A stretch of DNA of 64,000 bases from Macrotrachela quadricornifera (taxonomy: Eukaryota > Rotifera > Eurotatoria > Philodinida > Philodinidae). The stretch is taken from the NCBI GenBank assembly GCA_022393335.1, contig JAJEKB010000525.1, positions 1 through 64,000 of the forward strand, given 5' to 3'. Position numbers and translations under genes: made by a program. The notes beneath the pieces were generated by a model. That model made no database searches. It was given only the letters and a program-made list of their open reading frames with translations, and had not been told where the DNA came from. Below are positions 39,701 to 52,912 of this stretch, in pieces; within the stretch, counting starts at the first letter, position 1, and each line of letters starts with the position of its first letter.

Positions 39701-42700
39701 TTTGCAAAACTAGAGACGATTTTATCTAAAAAGTGTTATAGATGTATTTTAAAAATAAGAAAATTGTAAAAGAGGATAGTTCAGTGAAAGTTTGTAATCA
39801 TTCAGCTGACGTGATTGCATAGGAGATTTCTGAATAAAATGAAGAAACTGAAAATGATTAATCTTGACCAAATGAAAAGAGTTTAATTAGAAGAGTTATG
39901 TTTCGGCAGAACAAAATTCGATTATAGAATCATCACCTAACGAGAAAACTCCATCAACTAGTACCATTTGTTTGAGTCTAGGTTTTGTTCACTGCTAGAG
40001 CAATGAAAAATTCTAGAAGAGTTAGTACCAACAGATCTTTCTTCTCAAGCTATGTATGTTTTACTGAAATTTATTCTGTCACAATGTATTATGAAAAAAA
40101 TTGAGACAAAGAATTTTCACTTAAAAAGTTTTTTAATAGTACGTCACAGGGCCCTTATTATATCCTGGAAGCTTTCTTTATACAAATGCTTCTGTTGAGA
40201 AATAAGACATTGTGAAAAATCATTTCTTTCCCATAAGAGTATAGAAGAAAAGTCCAACAGTAAAAACCTTTATAAGATTTTTATTCGCATTATAAGCCCT
40301 ACTAATAAGCAATACAAGATCTCCAACAGAGAATATCACTTGATAAGATTTCCTTGTGCGTAAAAATATAATGTCCTTACTATTTTTCTGTATTCTATTT
40401 AACAGATTATTAGCTACTACATTCACCTGACTTACAACTATTGCGTTAAACAAACTAAAAATCATATGAAAATAAAGTCAGCATTGACAGACAAATCGAA
40501 ATATACAAATCATTAAATAAGTTATATTATCTAATAAAAAATTTCAAGTATAATCTTTCAATAGTATAAAGAATAGAAGACTATTAAAAATATAATTTAT
40601 TCTAATCTATCTATCATATAACTATGTTATTTTTAAAGATAATCAATCTCAATTAATTCGTCAAGATTATTCAAATTCAACAATAATTATATCAGAAATA
40701 AATCCATTAATAAAATTAATTTCAACAACAAATCGTTCATCAAGTGTAACAAATCGTCATCAAGTCATTGAATTTAATTCAACATATCATTTATCAAATT
40801 CATTAATTTATTCAACATTATCTTTTGATAATGAACAAATACATTCTTGTTATTTAAAAGTAAAAAAAAAAGAAATTATTTCAATAAATTAAAATAATTC
40901 AAATCTTTTGCTAATTTTTAGATAAATAATAATAAATTTTTAACAATGTTATTTGATCATTTTGAAAAAAAATTAATTTTACAAGATTATAAACAAAATG
41001 AAATATTAACAATGATTTATTCAGATAAATTTAATTTATTATCAATTAATCCACGAGGATTTTTACCAATTACTTATACATATAGAGATAATGATCAAAA
41101 ATTATCATCTTGGAAAATTGGACCATATTATGAAGAATTTTTATATGATACACGTGGACGTTTAATTGAAATACAACGTTTTAATGAACTTGCTTCAATT
41201 AAATATAGTTATGGGCATGGAGAACAAGTAAATATTATTTTTTATTACAGTTTTAATAGTTTTATGCAATTTAGTATATTTTTGAAAAAATATTTGCAAG
41301 TTTTTTGTTTTGCTTTGATTTACTTAGATGTAAAGTACTATTGACTCTATCAAATTCTATAGTTTTTACTCTATATATTGAATATAGTTTGAGAAGTATT
41401 AAAACGAAATTCAGCAAGAAATTTATATTAGATGAAAAAGAATTCTCATACTTCCTCATACAAAAAATATTAAACAAAACGAAAAATACCTCTTATTGTT
41501 ATTTATCAAATCTTTTAAATCATATACAACGTAAATAAAATATAATTCAATAGAGTAGATCGAATAAAACTAATAGAATCAATCTTTATATTATTTATTT
41601 TCTTTTTCTTAAGCCTGTTGGAATAACTTATGGTTCACAATCAAATATAATGTTACGTAAAGATTCTATAGGTAGTATAACTGGTATAATAATGCCAAAT
41701 CAAGCTGAACATACTCTTGAATATCGAACATATTTTAATAGTTATCGTTTAATTTATTCGGGTTTACATACTCAAATATGGGAATATGATTCAAAATCAA
41801 ATCTTCAACGAATTTATTTTCCATATAAACGTTTAATAACATATAAATACGATGAAAATAATCGTTTAATTTATTCATTTGCTGATGCATGTAAAACATC
41901 ATATAAATATTCAAAATTAAAAAAAATTATTTATACAGAATATCCTCGTAAACAAATTCATGAACAAATATATGAATATAATAATAATTCATTACTTAAA
42001 CATTTTATTGATTATTATAAAGATAAAAATTCATATTTAATTATATATATTAAATATTATACAATTAATTCATTTCAATTACGTTTAATTTCAACAAAAG
42101 ATTTTTATTTAAAATTTTTAGAAAATTATTCAACAAATATTCAATCAAATTATACATTAAATTATCATGATATATCTGGATATTTACAATCGAATACATT
42201 TCTTCGTTTAACATATCCAACAATATATGAATGTTTTATAAAAGATAATTTTAATTTAATAATAATATCAAAACGTATTGATGAATATAAACGTTTAAAA
42301 GAAATAAATTTTTATTATAAAAATCAAAAACGTTTAATAATTGAATTTATTTATAATAATAAAAAATTATTATTAGAACAAATAAAAATAACTTTAAATG
42401 AACTTGATAAATATATTTATATATATGAATATGATTATTTAAAACGTTTAATAAATATAAAAAATAATGAAAATCATCTTTCATATTATCAATATGATTT
42501 AAATAATAATTTAAATTTAACAAAAAAATTTCATTCAATTAAATATAATCAATGGAATCAAATAATTCAAATAATAACAAATAATAATCAAACATTAAAT
42601 TATAAATATGATCAAAATGGATTTTTACATATAATATCAAATACAAAATTATATTTATTTAATTCATTTGGTTTATTAATTAAATATAAATATAATGAAT

Positions 42701-44690
42701 TAATTATTGATTATATATATGATAATGAACAACGTTTAATTATTAAATCATATCCATTAAATAGTTATTATATACAATTTATATATGGTAATCAATATAA
42801 ACGAAGATTAATAACACATATATATAATTCAAAATTAAAATTTTTAACAACTATTTATTATGATAATGATGATAATTTAATTTATTTTGAACAAAATGAT
42901 AAAAAATTTTTTATATTAACTGATCAAATTGGTTCACCATTATTTATTTATGATTATAATGGTTTATTAATACAAGAAAAATTTTATGGTTTATATGGAG
43001 AAATTTTAATTGAAAAAAATTATCAAGAAAAAATTTTCTTTCCATTTGGTTATGCTGGATTATTAATTGATGAAGATTTAAATTGTGCTTTTGAAAAATT
43101 TCATGGAAAATTATATGATCTTAATCTTGGAAGATATTTAGTACCAAATTTTCCTTTAACATGGTTTAATAAACAAACATATTTACCAAATATTAATAAT
43201 CCATTAAATGATATGAATTTATATAAAATTAATGATGAAATTTATGATATTAATCAAAGATTTTTTCAAAATTTACATCATTATGGTAAGTTAAGAGAAA
43301 AAAATATGTGAAATGAAAAATTAATCTTAACTCGGACTATTTTCATAGTGCTAAAAGCAAATTGATAGTTTTTAAAATTATAGAATTATTTTAACAAAAA
43401 AATTGCATATCTAAAAAACTGTAAAATCCATTTTGTTGATTCAATTCTGAAGAGAATCGGTAACGTACTTTTCGACTAAAAAATTCTTCGTTAGTCTTCC
43501 TCCCATAGCGAAAACATTATTTTCAGTACAGCAGGCATTCTCATAGAAAATATTTGATTACAATAAGCGTAACTTTTTTATATCTATCTTACAGCAAAAA
43601 AATACATGTAATTATGTTATTTATTATAAAACAAAGATTGTTTATTATTGAAATCAGAGATGTCCACCACGGTGTAAACTTCTCCTCGCCTTCGTCTTGG
43701 GTAAAACACTAGGTATAGTGTATATATCACTGATTCCAATGGTTAAAACAATATTTCATTTTTTCGAATCAACATTTTCAAACAAAAAACTTAGAATCCA
43801 TCCTTATTTTGATCAATGAATTTTTATTAAAATACATCAAATTTTATCTCCCTCATTATTTTAAAAAACGAATTATTTAATAAGATTAAATATATGATTT
43901 TTTTGTCTTCTTAGATATTCAAAATCAATTAAAAAGTTTAAATTATGATTTTTCAAATTTATTTAATTCATTATTATCTCCAACATATTTTAATAATGAA
44001 AATAATATAATTGAAGAAAATTTCTTAATTTATTCATCATTTATATCATATTTTAATAAATATTATTTAATATCATATCCAAATAAATTTTCTTATACAA
44101 TATCTCATATACAAAATGAAAATGATTTTTGGTTAAATCATACATTATTAATAAAAAATTCTTTAAAAAAAATTGAATTTCAATCATTTACACATAATAA
44201 TGAATTATTAACAAAATTTTTTAATCAATCATATTTAATTCCATATCGTAAACAAAATGATATATATTTTATACAAGATATAAAATATTTTCAACAATTA
44301 AAATCTTATCTTAATCAACCATTATTTCATCAATTTAAAATAAATATTAAATATCAAACAATAAATAATAATTTAATTGATATTGATTTAATTATAAATA
44401 ATACAACAATAATACATATGAAATTTGGTTCAACATATAATGAAGAATATCAACGTCTTATTAATAATAATTTATTACAAATGATGACAAATATTTGGCA
44501 ATATGAACGAACATATTTAATGGAAAATTTTCGTTTATATTATTTATATTCCTGGACACAAAATGAAATAGATGAATTAATAAGTAATGGTTATTTAACA
44601 AATTATACAATTATTTATCGTTATGATCCATTGATTTATCCTGAAATAATTGATGATCCAACAAATTTTATGTTTAAAATGAAAATATGA
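27357..44690 (+). CDS. TENM: Teneurin (type II transmembrane adhesion receptor), complete
   Basis: 27 coding exons join in phase to 2770 residues, a normal teneurin length: 27357-27507, 28750-29091, 31005-31340, 32427-32607, 33025-33096, 33486-33859, 33929-34069, 34133-34510, 34573-34767, 34821-35027, 35091-35279, 35335-35469, 35639-35732, 35785-35898, 35959-35979, 36098-36217, 36276-36805, 36854-36994, 37291-37952, 38013-38520, 39038-39195, 39249-39404, 39464-39596, 40639-40859, 40922-41227, 41614-43285, 43915-44690. Order: disordered cytoplasmic part with Pro-rich SH3-type motifs (PPPLPPLPPP), one membrane helix at about 435-460, eight EGF repeats (~630-890), DNDNDGLIDCLDPDCC, the FN-plug region (SVIRGQIFY), NHL propeller (exons 19-20), Tyr-rich YD/RHS shell ending FPFGYAGL...GRYLVPNFP, and a C-terminal domain (YSWTQNEIDELISNGYL). 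Teneurins mediate trans-cellular adhesion, classically with latrophilins. EGF repeats 2 and 5 have five cysteines. Exon 15 is a 21-nt microexon. A further upstream coding exon is possible. Confidence 0.94.
27706..27733. repeat. (TA)n microsatellite
   Basis: Pure TA run in the first coding intron of the teneurin gene. Similar short TA runs occur at about 961-986 and 32719-32743. Confidence 0.9.
30391..30522. repeat. Polypurine (GA-rich) tract
   Basis: About 130 bases almost entirely A/G on the plus strand, including GAGAGAGAGAGA runs, inside the second intron of the teneurin gene. Such tracts can adopt triplex (H-DNA) structure; that is general knowledge and not shown here. Confidence 0.8.
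31803..31828. repeat. (GT)n microsatellite
   Basis: Pure GT run in the third intron of the teneurin gene. An open frame reading through it is an artefact of the repeat. Confidence 0.9.
37048..37077. repeat. Small perfect hairpin in a teneurin intron
   Basis: ACTAGGTCA pairs with TGACCTAGT nine bases each way across a 12-base loop, inside intron 36995-37290. No known function is assigned. Confidence 0.5.
40220..40465 (-). pseudogene. Possible remnant of a transposon integrase C-terminal segment
   Basis: This 81-codon minus-strand frame lies in the 1042-nt intron 39597-40638 of the teneurin gene, oriented against it. Its middle reads NNLLNRIQKNSK, then FSVGDLVLLISRAYN, which resembles the VGDxVLL segment found after the catalytic core of gypsy-like and KRBA2-like integrases. 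Flanking frames are broken and I cannot find the DDE catalytic core. It is a weak call: a chance frame in AT-rich DNA is possible. If real, it explains why this intron is far longer than its neighbours. Confidence 0.3.
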
Positions 44691-45265
44691 AGAAAAAAAC
44701 ACAAAGTTTTCTTTTTGATTTATTTTTATTTTTTTTTTCACCGGTGATTTTCGATTGAGAAGAATAAAATCAATGGAAATACATTGTTATATGTATTACG
44801 AATCTTAATGTCTGATTGTTTCTTTCTTTTCTTTTCTTTCTCTTTTTTTTTATTAAAAATTAAACGATGCTGATAGATGAAAACTTGACTCAGGGTTTGA
44901 ATGTTAACTATTTATTTTTTTCCTGATTTTTCATTGTATTTAGAATTTCTTTGTACGTGTGTATGTGTGTCGTTTTGATAATTCTTCTTTCTCTTTTTCT
45001 CTTTTTTTTTTGCTTCACTTTTGCTAATAAATAAAAATGATGGGTTATACGTAAAAAGTATATCTTACTAATATATAGATAATTTTCTTTTACCTTTATA
45101 TTTTATATTAGATATGATATCTAAGGTTTATTCTTTTTTTTTCTTTGAAGTATTTGATGATGTTTATATGTTGTAACCACATAAGATAAAGGTTTTAATT
45201 GTATTTTATTGTGTAAATTATATAGAAAATATTATTTGAATTTATTTACTATTATAGAATAGAAA
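44691..45265. other. Intergenic: teneurin 3' flank and 5' flank of next gene
   Basis: T-rich with no coding signal. It must contain the teneurin 3' UTR. A likely splice acceptor (TTATAG) a few bases before the next ATG suggests a 5' UTR intron for the downstream gene. Confidence 0.45.
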
Positions 45266-47047
45266 ATGTTACCAATTGAGACGAAAATTTCCATTCCAAC
45301 AGAGGTATCATCAATACAAAATACAGTACTTTCAAATAGAAATCAATTACATATGTCTTTGTCATCATCGAATATAGATAAAAATATTTCAATGAAACAT
45401 TCTCATTATAGAAATATTGATCATCATAATCCTTCAGAAATGATACATGAACATAGAAATTCTTTAAATTTTAAATGGAATATAGATAATAAAATGATAG
45501 CATTTAAATATAATTCAAAATTTGATCAAAATATTGTCAATAGTAATAGCAATCTTCATCAAATTTTACCATATTCAATTTCATTAAATCCTTTATACAC
45601 TTCTTTAGGATCTGACATATCTGCATCAACATTCAATACAGTTTTAACGCCGGAAATACCAGCAAATATACAATTGTCACAGTTTAATTCATCACTAAAG
45701 AATATACCTAATGAAAGATCTTCGTCTAATGTCTTAACTCAGGAAATTAAATATGAAAAACTAATTCCATCATGTCCTAGTACTAATCAACAACCTATGT
45801 TGACACAATCTTATTCTTTGCCTCAGATTTTATCATCATCAATGACAACAACATCTGCTGTTCCATCAACAAAGCAAAAGCGAAGTAACAAATATATATA
45901 TATATCATTCATAATTGTAATGGTAAATTATATATTGTGTCATTTAGAATATACTAGAAGAGTATATCAACCTTCTGTAGAACAAACATTATTTAAATAC
46001 TCTAACACATCTTCTGAATCAATATTTTCAAATTGCTGGTCTTCTTTACCATTACCAGTTATGATTAATACTCTTACTAGACCTAGTCAATGTCAATTTG
46101 CAATAGATTTGATAAGAACATCAAACTTTACACCATTATCAACATCTGATTTGAGTACTACATCGTATTTTCTATTAAATACTAATGATAGTAAGCCCAA
46201 CATAATAACTATTCAACAAAATTTATTACCGTACCCTACGACTAATATTCCTCAGCAACATCAAACGTCGGAGCAATGTTTATCAGACCAGAAATTTGAT
46301 CATAGACTAGAAACAATTGATAATTGCTCTACAAATAATTTATTATATAATGTTCCATATTTATTCACTGTTCCTCATGGACATTATCACATTTGTCATA
46401 TCAATCCAATGTCAAGAGATATATCACCAGTAGCGTATTCATTTTCATCGAATTTGAATACGACACTCCCACCTCTATCGATGACAAACAATATGGTAAA
46501 ATTGAGAAAAAAACGAGGAGATCAACAAAAATCTAAAGCTGTTCAAACACCTATAGAAGAAGTATTAATGGATGAAAATAACATTTTATCTACATCTTTA
46601 ACAACGAAAACATTCATTCTGAGAAAACATCTACAGAAAACTTCAAAAATTGATAATAAGCAAATAAAAACTCTATTACAACGTATGAAAAAGAGAAATA
46701 AATTAGCTGTTTTGAAGTTTATGTTACAAAAACGAAAACAACAGCAAATAATATCCAAGAAAAAATTTTCTCAAATTAAAACTGAAAATATTGTTCCACA
46801 AATGATTCATATTAATGTTTCAAAACCAGTGAAAATAGAAAAAAAACTAGCGAATATTGTTGCATCCAATTTAAAAATTACTTTTAATACAGCACAAAAA
46901 ATAGAATCGGTAACTTTATATTATTATAAACGACATCAATCTTCAATTAATACTGAACCTCCTATTATAGTATCAAATAATACGGATAACAAGTTGAGCT
47001 TATTGATTGAAGCAGTCAAATATATTGAAATGTGTAATAATACTTGA
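45266..47047 (+). CDS. Unrecognised low-complexity basic protein, probably one hidden intron
   Basis: A 593-codon uninterrupted frame. The protein is Ser/Asn/Gln-rich and mostly hydrophilic, probably disordered. A strongly basic stretch lies in the last third (LRKKRGDQQKSK, LLQRMKKRNKLAVLKFMLQK). Two sequences fit the SUMO consensus (IKTE, VKIE), suggesting but not proving a nuclear protein. The one hydrophobic patch (SFIIVMVNYILCHL) is encoded entirely by 45885-45947, which begins GTAACA and ends CATTTAG and is exactly 63 nt with no stop. I think this is an in-frame intron, so the true product would be 572 residues. No family is recognised. The ATG follows a possible acceptor, so a 5' UTR exon is likely upstream. 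Confidence 0.65.
   Translation: MLPIETKISIPTEVSSIQNTVLSNRNQLHMSLSSSNIDKNISMKHSHYRNIDHHNPSEMIHEHRNSLNFKWNIDNKMIAFKYNSKFDQNIVNSNSNLHQILPYSISLNPLYTSLGSDISASTFNTVLTPEIPANIQLSQFNSSLKNIPNERSSSNVLTQEIKYEKLIPSCPSTNQQPMLTQSYSLPQILSSSMTTTSAVPSTKQKRSNKYIYISFIIVMVNYILCHLEYTRRVYQPSVEQTLFKYSNTSSESIFSNCWSSLPLPVMINTLTRPSQCQFAIDLIRTSNFTPLSTSDLSTTSYFLLNTNDSKPNIITIQQNLLPYPTTNIPQQHQTSEQCLSDQKFDHRLETIDNCSTNNLLYNVPYLFTVPHGHYHICHINPMSRDISPVAYSFSSNLNTTLPPLSMTNNMVKLRKKRGDQQKSKAVQTPIEEVLMDENNILSTSLTTKTFILRKHLQKTSKIDNKQIKTLLQRMKKRNKLAVLKFMLQKRKQQQIISKKKFSQIKTENIVPQMIHINVSKPVKIEKKLANIVASNLKITFNTAQKIESVTLYYYKRHQSSINTEPPIIVSNNTDNKLSLLIEAVKYIEMCNNT
45885..45947 (+). other. Probable in-frame 63-nt intron inside an open frame
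   Basis: GT at 45885, AG at 45946-45947, T-rich before the acceptor, length 63 (a multiple of three) and without stop codons. Size and ends match the verified short introns of the teneurin gene. It encodes the only membrane-like segment of an otherwise hydrophilic protein. Confidence 0.6.
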
Positions 47048-50000
47048 AAATTTATACAGAAATCAATTGAATAAAGATATAGCTTACGATTGTAGTAAGC
47101 AAATATAGTCCTGTTTTTCAACGATTAACGATTTATTAATTTCAAATTGATAAAATTCTGCATTCATCCGCATATTTTCTAAAAATTACAAATAAATATT
47201 TGTTTAGAATAATTGGTGATTGAAATAGTTTTATCAAAATATCAATTCGAATATATTAATTACTGAATTGGCAACAAAACTTCACTTTACTCGAACAATT
47301 CGTTAGAGCATATTATTTTACTTCGTACATCAAACAAGTTTTATTCAAAAACTATGATTAGTAAGACATGTTGTTTCATAATTTTGACGTTCTCAAAATT
47401 GGCATAAGACTGATGTCATCTATCAACATATCTTATGCATTATTTGATAAAATATTTAATAGATTTAGAAAGCAATTAGAACATTTAATATCATAAGAAA
47501 ACTATAGGATATAGATGAGCTTTTAATATGAAAAAAGTCTAAATAGAGCCAGATAAATATAACTTATATATAGCTTTAATAACACCATATCAAAAGGACG
47601 TGTCTGTTTATGACATTCATCTGCAAGAAGACAAAGTCTATAATATTTTCTGTTCTAGTTCTGATCATCATTATTATCCGATGCATAAAAAACTAGATAA
47701 AAGAAGATATTTAATCGATGAGATAAATATATTGTAAGATTATAAATTCTAAAAAAACTGATATAAAACATGATTAATCGAAACATCCACTACTGTGTAG
47801 GATGAAAATCTGTTAGAATTGAAATATTTACATAAGAATTTGATTTTTTGTTCGAATAGAAATTTATTTCGAACTTAACCTGATTCAATATTCAGATATA
47901 TATGAACAAATAAGCATCCCTCAAAATAATATATAAATTGAAAAATTTAATACAATTCGAAATTTTTTTTAACGTTTTAGGTTTTAGAACTTCAAAATAC
48001 AGAGAAGATACTTGAAAATTTTGAAAACTTTTATATTTTCAAATAATTTACATAAACGATTTTTTTCTTCGTATAATTACTTCATTAATCGGAACGAATA
48101 TATATTCTAGAAAAATAATTTTAAATCTTTATTAATATGATATTAGTTTGATATAGATAATCACGATTTATATAAATTTTAAGATGTATAAATAATTTTG
48201 AAAACTATTTGATCAAAATAGTATACAAAAGTTATAAATCCTATTTTGTCTGAATAAAATTAGATTATCTTCTTTCATTTTCATTATCTAGAATTTCATC
48301 TGCGTAAAACTATGTTACAAGCTTCACCTTCTTTATTTTGTATATGGTATTTGTTATAAAAAAATCCTTTATTTGATACCAAAGATTACAATTACATTTA
48401 AAAGTGCTAATTATACTACAGGTTTTAGTCTAAATGTCTTAAGTTCGTTATTAGGTTCTATGATAAGGTCTCTTCATCTTTCATTTTGTTACTGTAATTT
48501 TTTTATCATATTATCCATGTTTTATGTCAATTAATACTTTGTTGCTTCTCGTCTTCCACTTTTAGTGCAATGGATTCATATTTCTTTTATAGCAGACTTC
48601 TTTTTTTTGAAAGATATCAATTTCTGTTAAGTTCATATTGTTACTTATGCGTTTTTTTTTCTTGTTAACTAGCATATAGAATAGGCTTTCATATGAAATC
48701 ATGGTACAGAAAGTTTTTTTCATCAAATTATAACATAGATTAAAGCAAATTAATCTTGTTTATCAATAGATCAATATCCATTAAATGAATTATATAATCT
48801 ATAAAACAATCAGAATCAAAAGAACGTCATAGTACACTCTTAGAAAATAACTTTTATCAATATTAATCTGTTCATGTAAAATCTTTCATGTCTACTTCGT
48901 TGACACTAAAATATCCGTATTAGATCTGATAGAGTATTCATTGAATTGATGTAAATTCTGATAAGACATAATAATTATTTGAAAATCTCTATCTATATTG
49001 AAGAAACGAAGTATATTTGTTTGACATCTGTTGATGGACTTAATATTGACGACATTTTATTAATTATTGTCTTAGATTGTCTGTCATTTCAATACTATGT
49101 CAGTATTCTATTTTATATTATTCATGTTTTTTTTTCGGACAAGATTGAGGACTACTACAACGATTTCTTCAGACATTGTTATCAAAAGAATTGATCTAGG
49201 TTCCCCATGAACCAAAAAAATTCATTATAAAAGTCTTAGACATTTCTAATCAGAAAATCAGCTTTTCTGATTTAGTGCAAATTAAATTGTATACAAATCT
49301 ATTCATCAAGTTTTATATAGTAAAACCAGTTCATAATCACTATGTGGGCGTCTACTTAAATTAATATTATAACTATGAAGTCTTTTGACATACAATCTTT
49401 TGTAACTATTACAAAATTCCATATTTTTCAAAGCTTATTTGGAAAAAAATATAAATTAATAAATAATTTTCAAATTATTCAAAAGAAAATTAAATTTTTT
49501 TTAATTTACTTAAGATAAAGTACTATTCAGTACTTTCAAATACAAGTTGAGTGCAAAAGCACATGTAATTTGTCATCTAAGTACGTTCAAGATTTAAATC
49601 TTTGACTATATATAAATGAAATTAATATGAATGTCTACTAATAGATATTTAATATTTAGAATAAGTCATTCGAAACTTATGTATTATAAAAAGAACATTA
49701 GATTATAAAGTTCAATTGAAATATATTGATAAAATTGTGTTTCTACTAAAAAAACAAGACAAAAAAATAATTACTATTTAAAGAAAGGTTAGTTTTCCTG
49801 TTGAAATCAGTCAAATATATTATTCATTGATTCATAGACTGTCTTTGACATATTTATTAACAAAACATATCTTTTTCGTGAATAATAATTATAAAAGATA
49901 TAATATTAAAATATTCCAGAAATTGTATGTTCATTGTTTATGACAATATGACAGTCAATATTTAAAATCATGACTGTTATCAAATATTTGATAGCGTATG

Positions 50001-52912
50001 TCATACAAATAGATGAATCATATAATGAATCCTGATATACAATTTTATCATGTTCAAATTCTCTCAAGATATTATTTGACGTACAATATTTTATTTTTCT
50101 ATATTTTTTAATAACTGATTGTTATTTGATAAATGGTTAATAAGTCAAACAGTAGAAAAAAAATATTTATTTTTGAATTCTTTATTTCTTTAATTAGATA
50201 TAGAACATATTATATTTTCAATAGATTACTGACGTGTGTTTGTATATATTTGAAAAAAACTTTTGACGTCAGTTAAAAATGATAAAAAAAGAAATGTCAG
50301 ATGTAATTCCTGATAGACTGAACAAATACTAATGAGGTATTTTATATGTTAAAAGAACAACTTTATTAATAATTAAGCAGAGTAACATATCTAAAAAGAA
50401 AAGTTTATTAATTTATGTTAATTCATTGAATATAATTTAAACAAAAAAAAAATATCCATATTCTTTATTTTATACGTTAATTAGATTTAATTTTAAAATG
50501 CGTTAATTCCATTGAAAATAATCTAAAATAGAGAATGATGAGTTTTTTTCTATTACTTAATTTTATGTACCTAAAAATTAATTAGTATGATTTTTATATT
50601 TAATTAAATCTTTTTCTTTGTCATTTAGCAATTCTTCATAAGCGTCATTTTAAGCTATTCTTGAGATGATTTTATTAATAAATTACTATTTCTATATATA
50701 TAATTGAAAGAAGAAAAATTTTATATTAAATATGTTGAATTTTTATATAGAGACTTTTAATAAATTATATACATATATATACGTTTAAATCAGTATTTTG
50801 TAAAGATGAACATAATAGTTGAACCTTGAAATGTAAATCGATTTTGCTTGTCATTCTTTCTGTTCATGCTTTTGATGATTATACCTTGAACTTTGATTCA
50901 CATTATTCTCTATTCATTTGCATCGATCAATCTTTACATTTGTCAATTCGAGGTCATATAAATGGTTCAAATTCCAGGGTAAAAGATTATTGCATCATCT
51001 ATAATAAATAATATCATGAACTGTTTGAGATTATGTTTAAATTATTAATAAAAACTTTTTAGAGAAAAAAAATCGATTAACGCTGTTTTTTGTATTCTTT
51101 AGAAAGAAATTTTGACATTTTCTTTACTATGATTAATTTATTATCTTTTATAATTTAAAAGACATGAATGATAATTCATGTTATTAAAATTTCTTTGATA
51201 TATATCTGAATAGAATTATATGTTTTATTCACATATGAATAATAATATTTATTAAGAAAAGAATTTGAAAATAGTATTTAGTAAAGAGAAAAAATATTAA
51301 GGACCAAAATAATAAAATTCATGTAGATGACAACAGTTAATTTATTATAACAAAAAATTAGATATTTAGTTGTTTTATATATGCTATATGTTTATATGTC
51401 ATTATCATACATTTTACAGACAGATTATCAAATATGGTAAAAATAAAACTGTAAATTTTCTTAATAAAAAAGCAATTTTTATATAAATATTATATTTATA
51501 TTATAAAATTCGCATACTAATTAATAATAAAAAGAAATATAAATTGGTATTGAATAAAAGAACATCTTGTTTATCGTATAAATATCTGGTGTGAATAAAA
51601 CAAATTTATTTTTCTATATTTATCACAATTCTCATCAAGGGCGTTTCCATTAGAGATTTAAAATGCATGTCATGACCGTAAAGTATTGACAAAAATTAAT
51701 AACAAAAGTGACTGAAGGTTCAAATAACAAGATATTTTTCTTTTTTTCTTTCAAAAATAATTTAATAGAAAGAAAATATGTTAGATTAGGAAATATCTGT
51801 TCAAATTACCTTGTATACTTTCAAATTAGTAAAACTAAAAAGAAGAATCTTGAATATTTTATTTCTTATTGTATATCTAATATGTTTCTTTTTTCATATT
51901 TATATAATAATTTCGATTGTAGACATAAATTATATTTTTATGAATGAGATTAGATAAGATAGACGAGATACAATACGATTTACTAACCGGAAGTGCTTTA
52001 CCTCTTTACGCTTTCCTTTTGTGTATAAAGAGTAAGACACCAACACTCATTCGCATCACTATTATCGTCACTGTTGGCTAACGGCGACGTTTATTCTTTT
52101 CATTTATATTGCATAATATCATCGAAGAGGCGAGAGACATTTGAGCGCATACAATATAAATGACCATATGATCGAAAACATGGTTTTGCAATCGACAGCT
52201 GCTTGTGGTTACACACCCTTCATTCATATTCATATTTAACCATACACGTAAGAATAAAAAAAAACTCAATTTATCGAATAAAATTTGATATTTTTTTTTG
52301 CTTCACATTATTGAACAGAAGAGTTTACTAAATAAATAGAACAATGATGTTATACTAATTATATTATTGTTTCGAGAAACGGAAATATTTTCTTTTCTAA
52401 CGTGTCAATAATCATACACCCACACATTTACGTAAAGCTTAAAATAGATTTAGCCGCGACTGATAAAGTCGTAAGTGGAGAAGTTCATAGAATCAAAAAC
52501 AGAAAAAAAGCAAGTATAGTTTACACAATGGAATAAAATCTTCTATTCATTTTTTTTTTCGATATAATTATCTGCATAAAAATAATATCTCAAAGTAAGT
52601 TATTTAGTTGAGAGTAGCTTTTCATAATGAAAAAAATTTGGTTCTACTGTTGCTTTTCTTTCGATTTACATTCTTTCTTTCTTTCTTTCTCTCTCTCTCT
52701 CTCTCGCTCTCTCTCGCTCTCTCTTTCTCTCTTCTTCTCATTATTCACTTTCTCTACCTTTTTCGATTTTGATATCAACCTTTATTACTGCTCATACTGC
52801 TTTTCTTCACAGATTATCATTTGTTCTAAAGAATACACCTCTATTATCATCTACATACATTTAAAAAATAAAAGATTTTATTTAATAATATATATTATTT
52901 TATTTGCTTACA
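47048..52912. other. Gene-poor AT-rich stretch, 5.9 kb
   Basis: No exon chain, motif or inverted-repeat element could be found on either strand. Frames at 48979-49194, 50826-51011 and 51708-51947 are short, lack motifs and have no splice partners. The end nearest 52.9 kb is presumably the follistatin promoter and 5' UTR. A highly diverged element or a regulatory region could be missed by eye. Confidence 0.45.
52673..52731. repeat. (CTTT)n/(CT)n pyrimidine microsatellite
   Basis: Nearly uninterrupted CT/CTTT repeat about 180 bases upstream of the follistatin ATG. Confidence 0.9.

Noticed and set aside
48979..51947. Three short plus-strand frames (48979-49194, 50826-51011, 51708-51947) in the gene-poor stretch.
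   Set aside because: No codon bias, no motif, no consistent neighbouring exons; lengths expected by chance.
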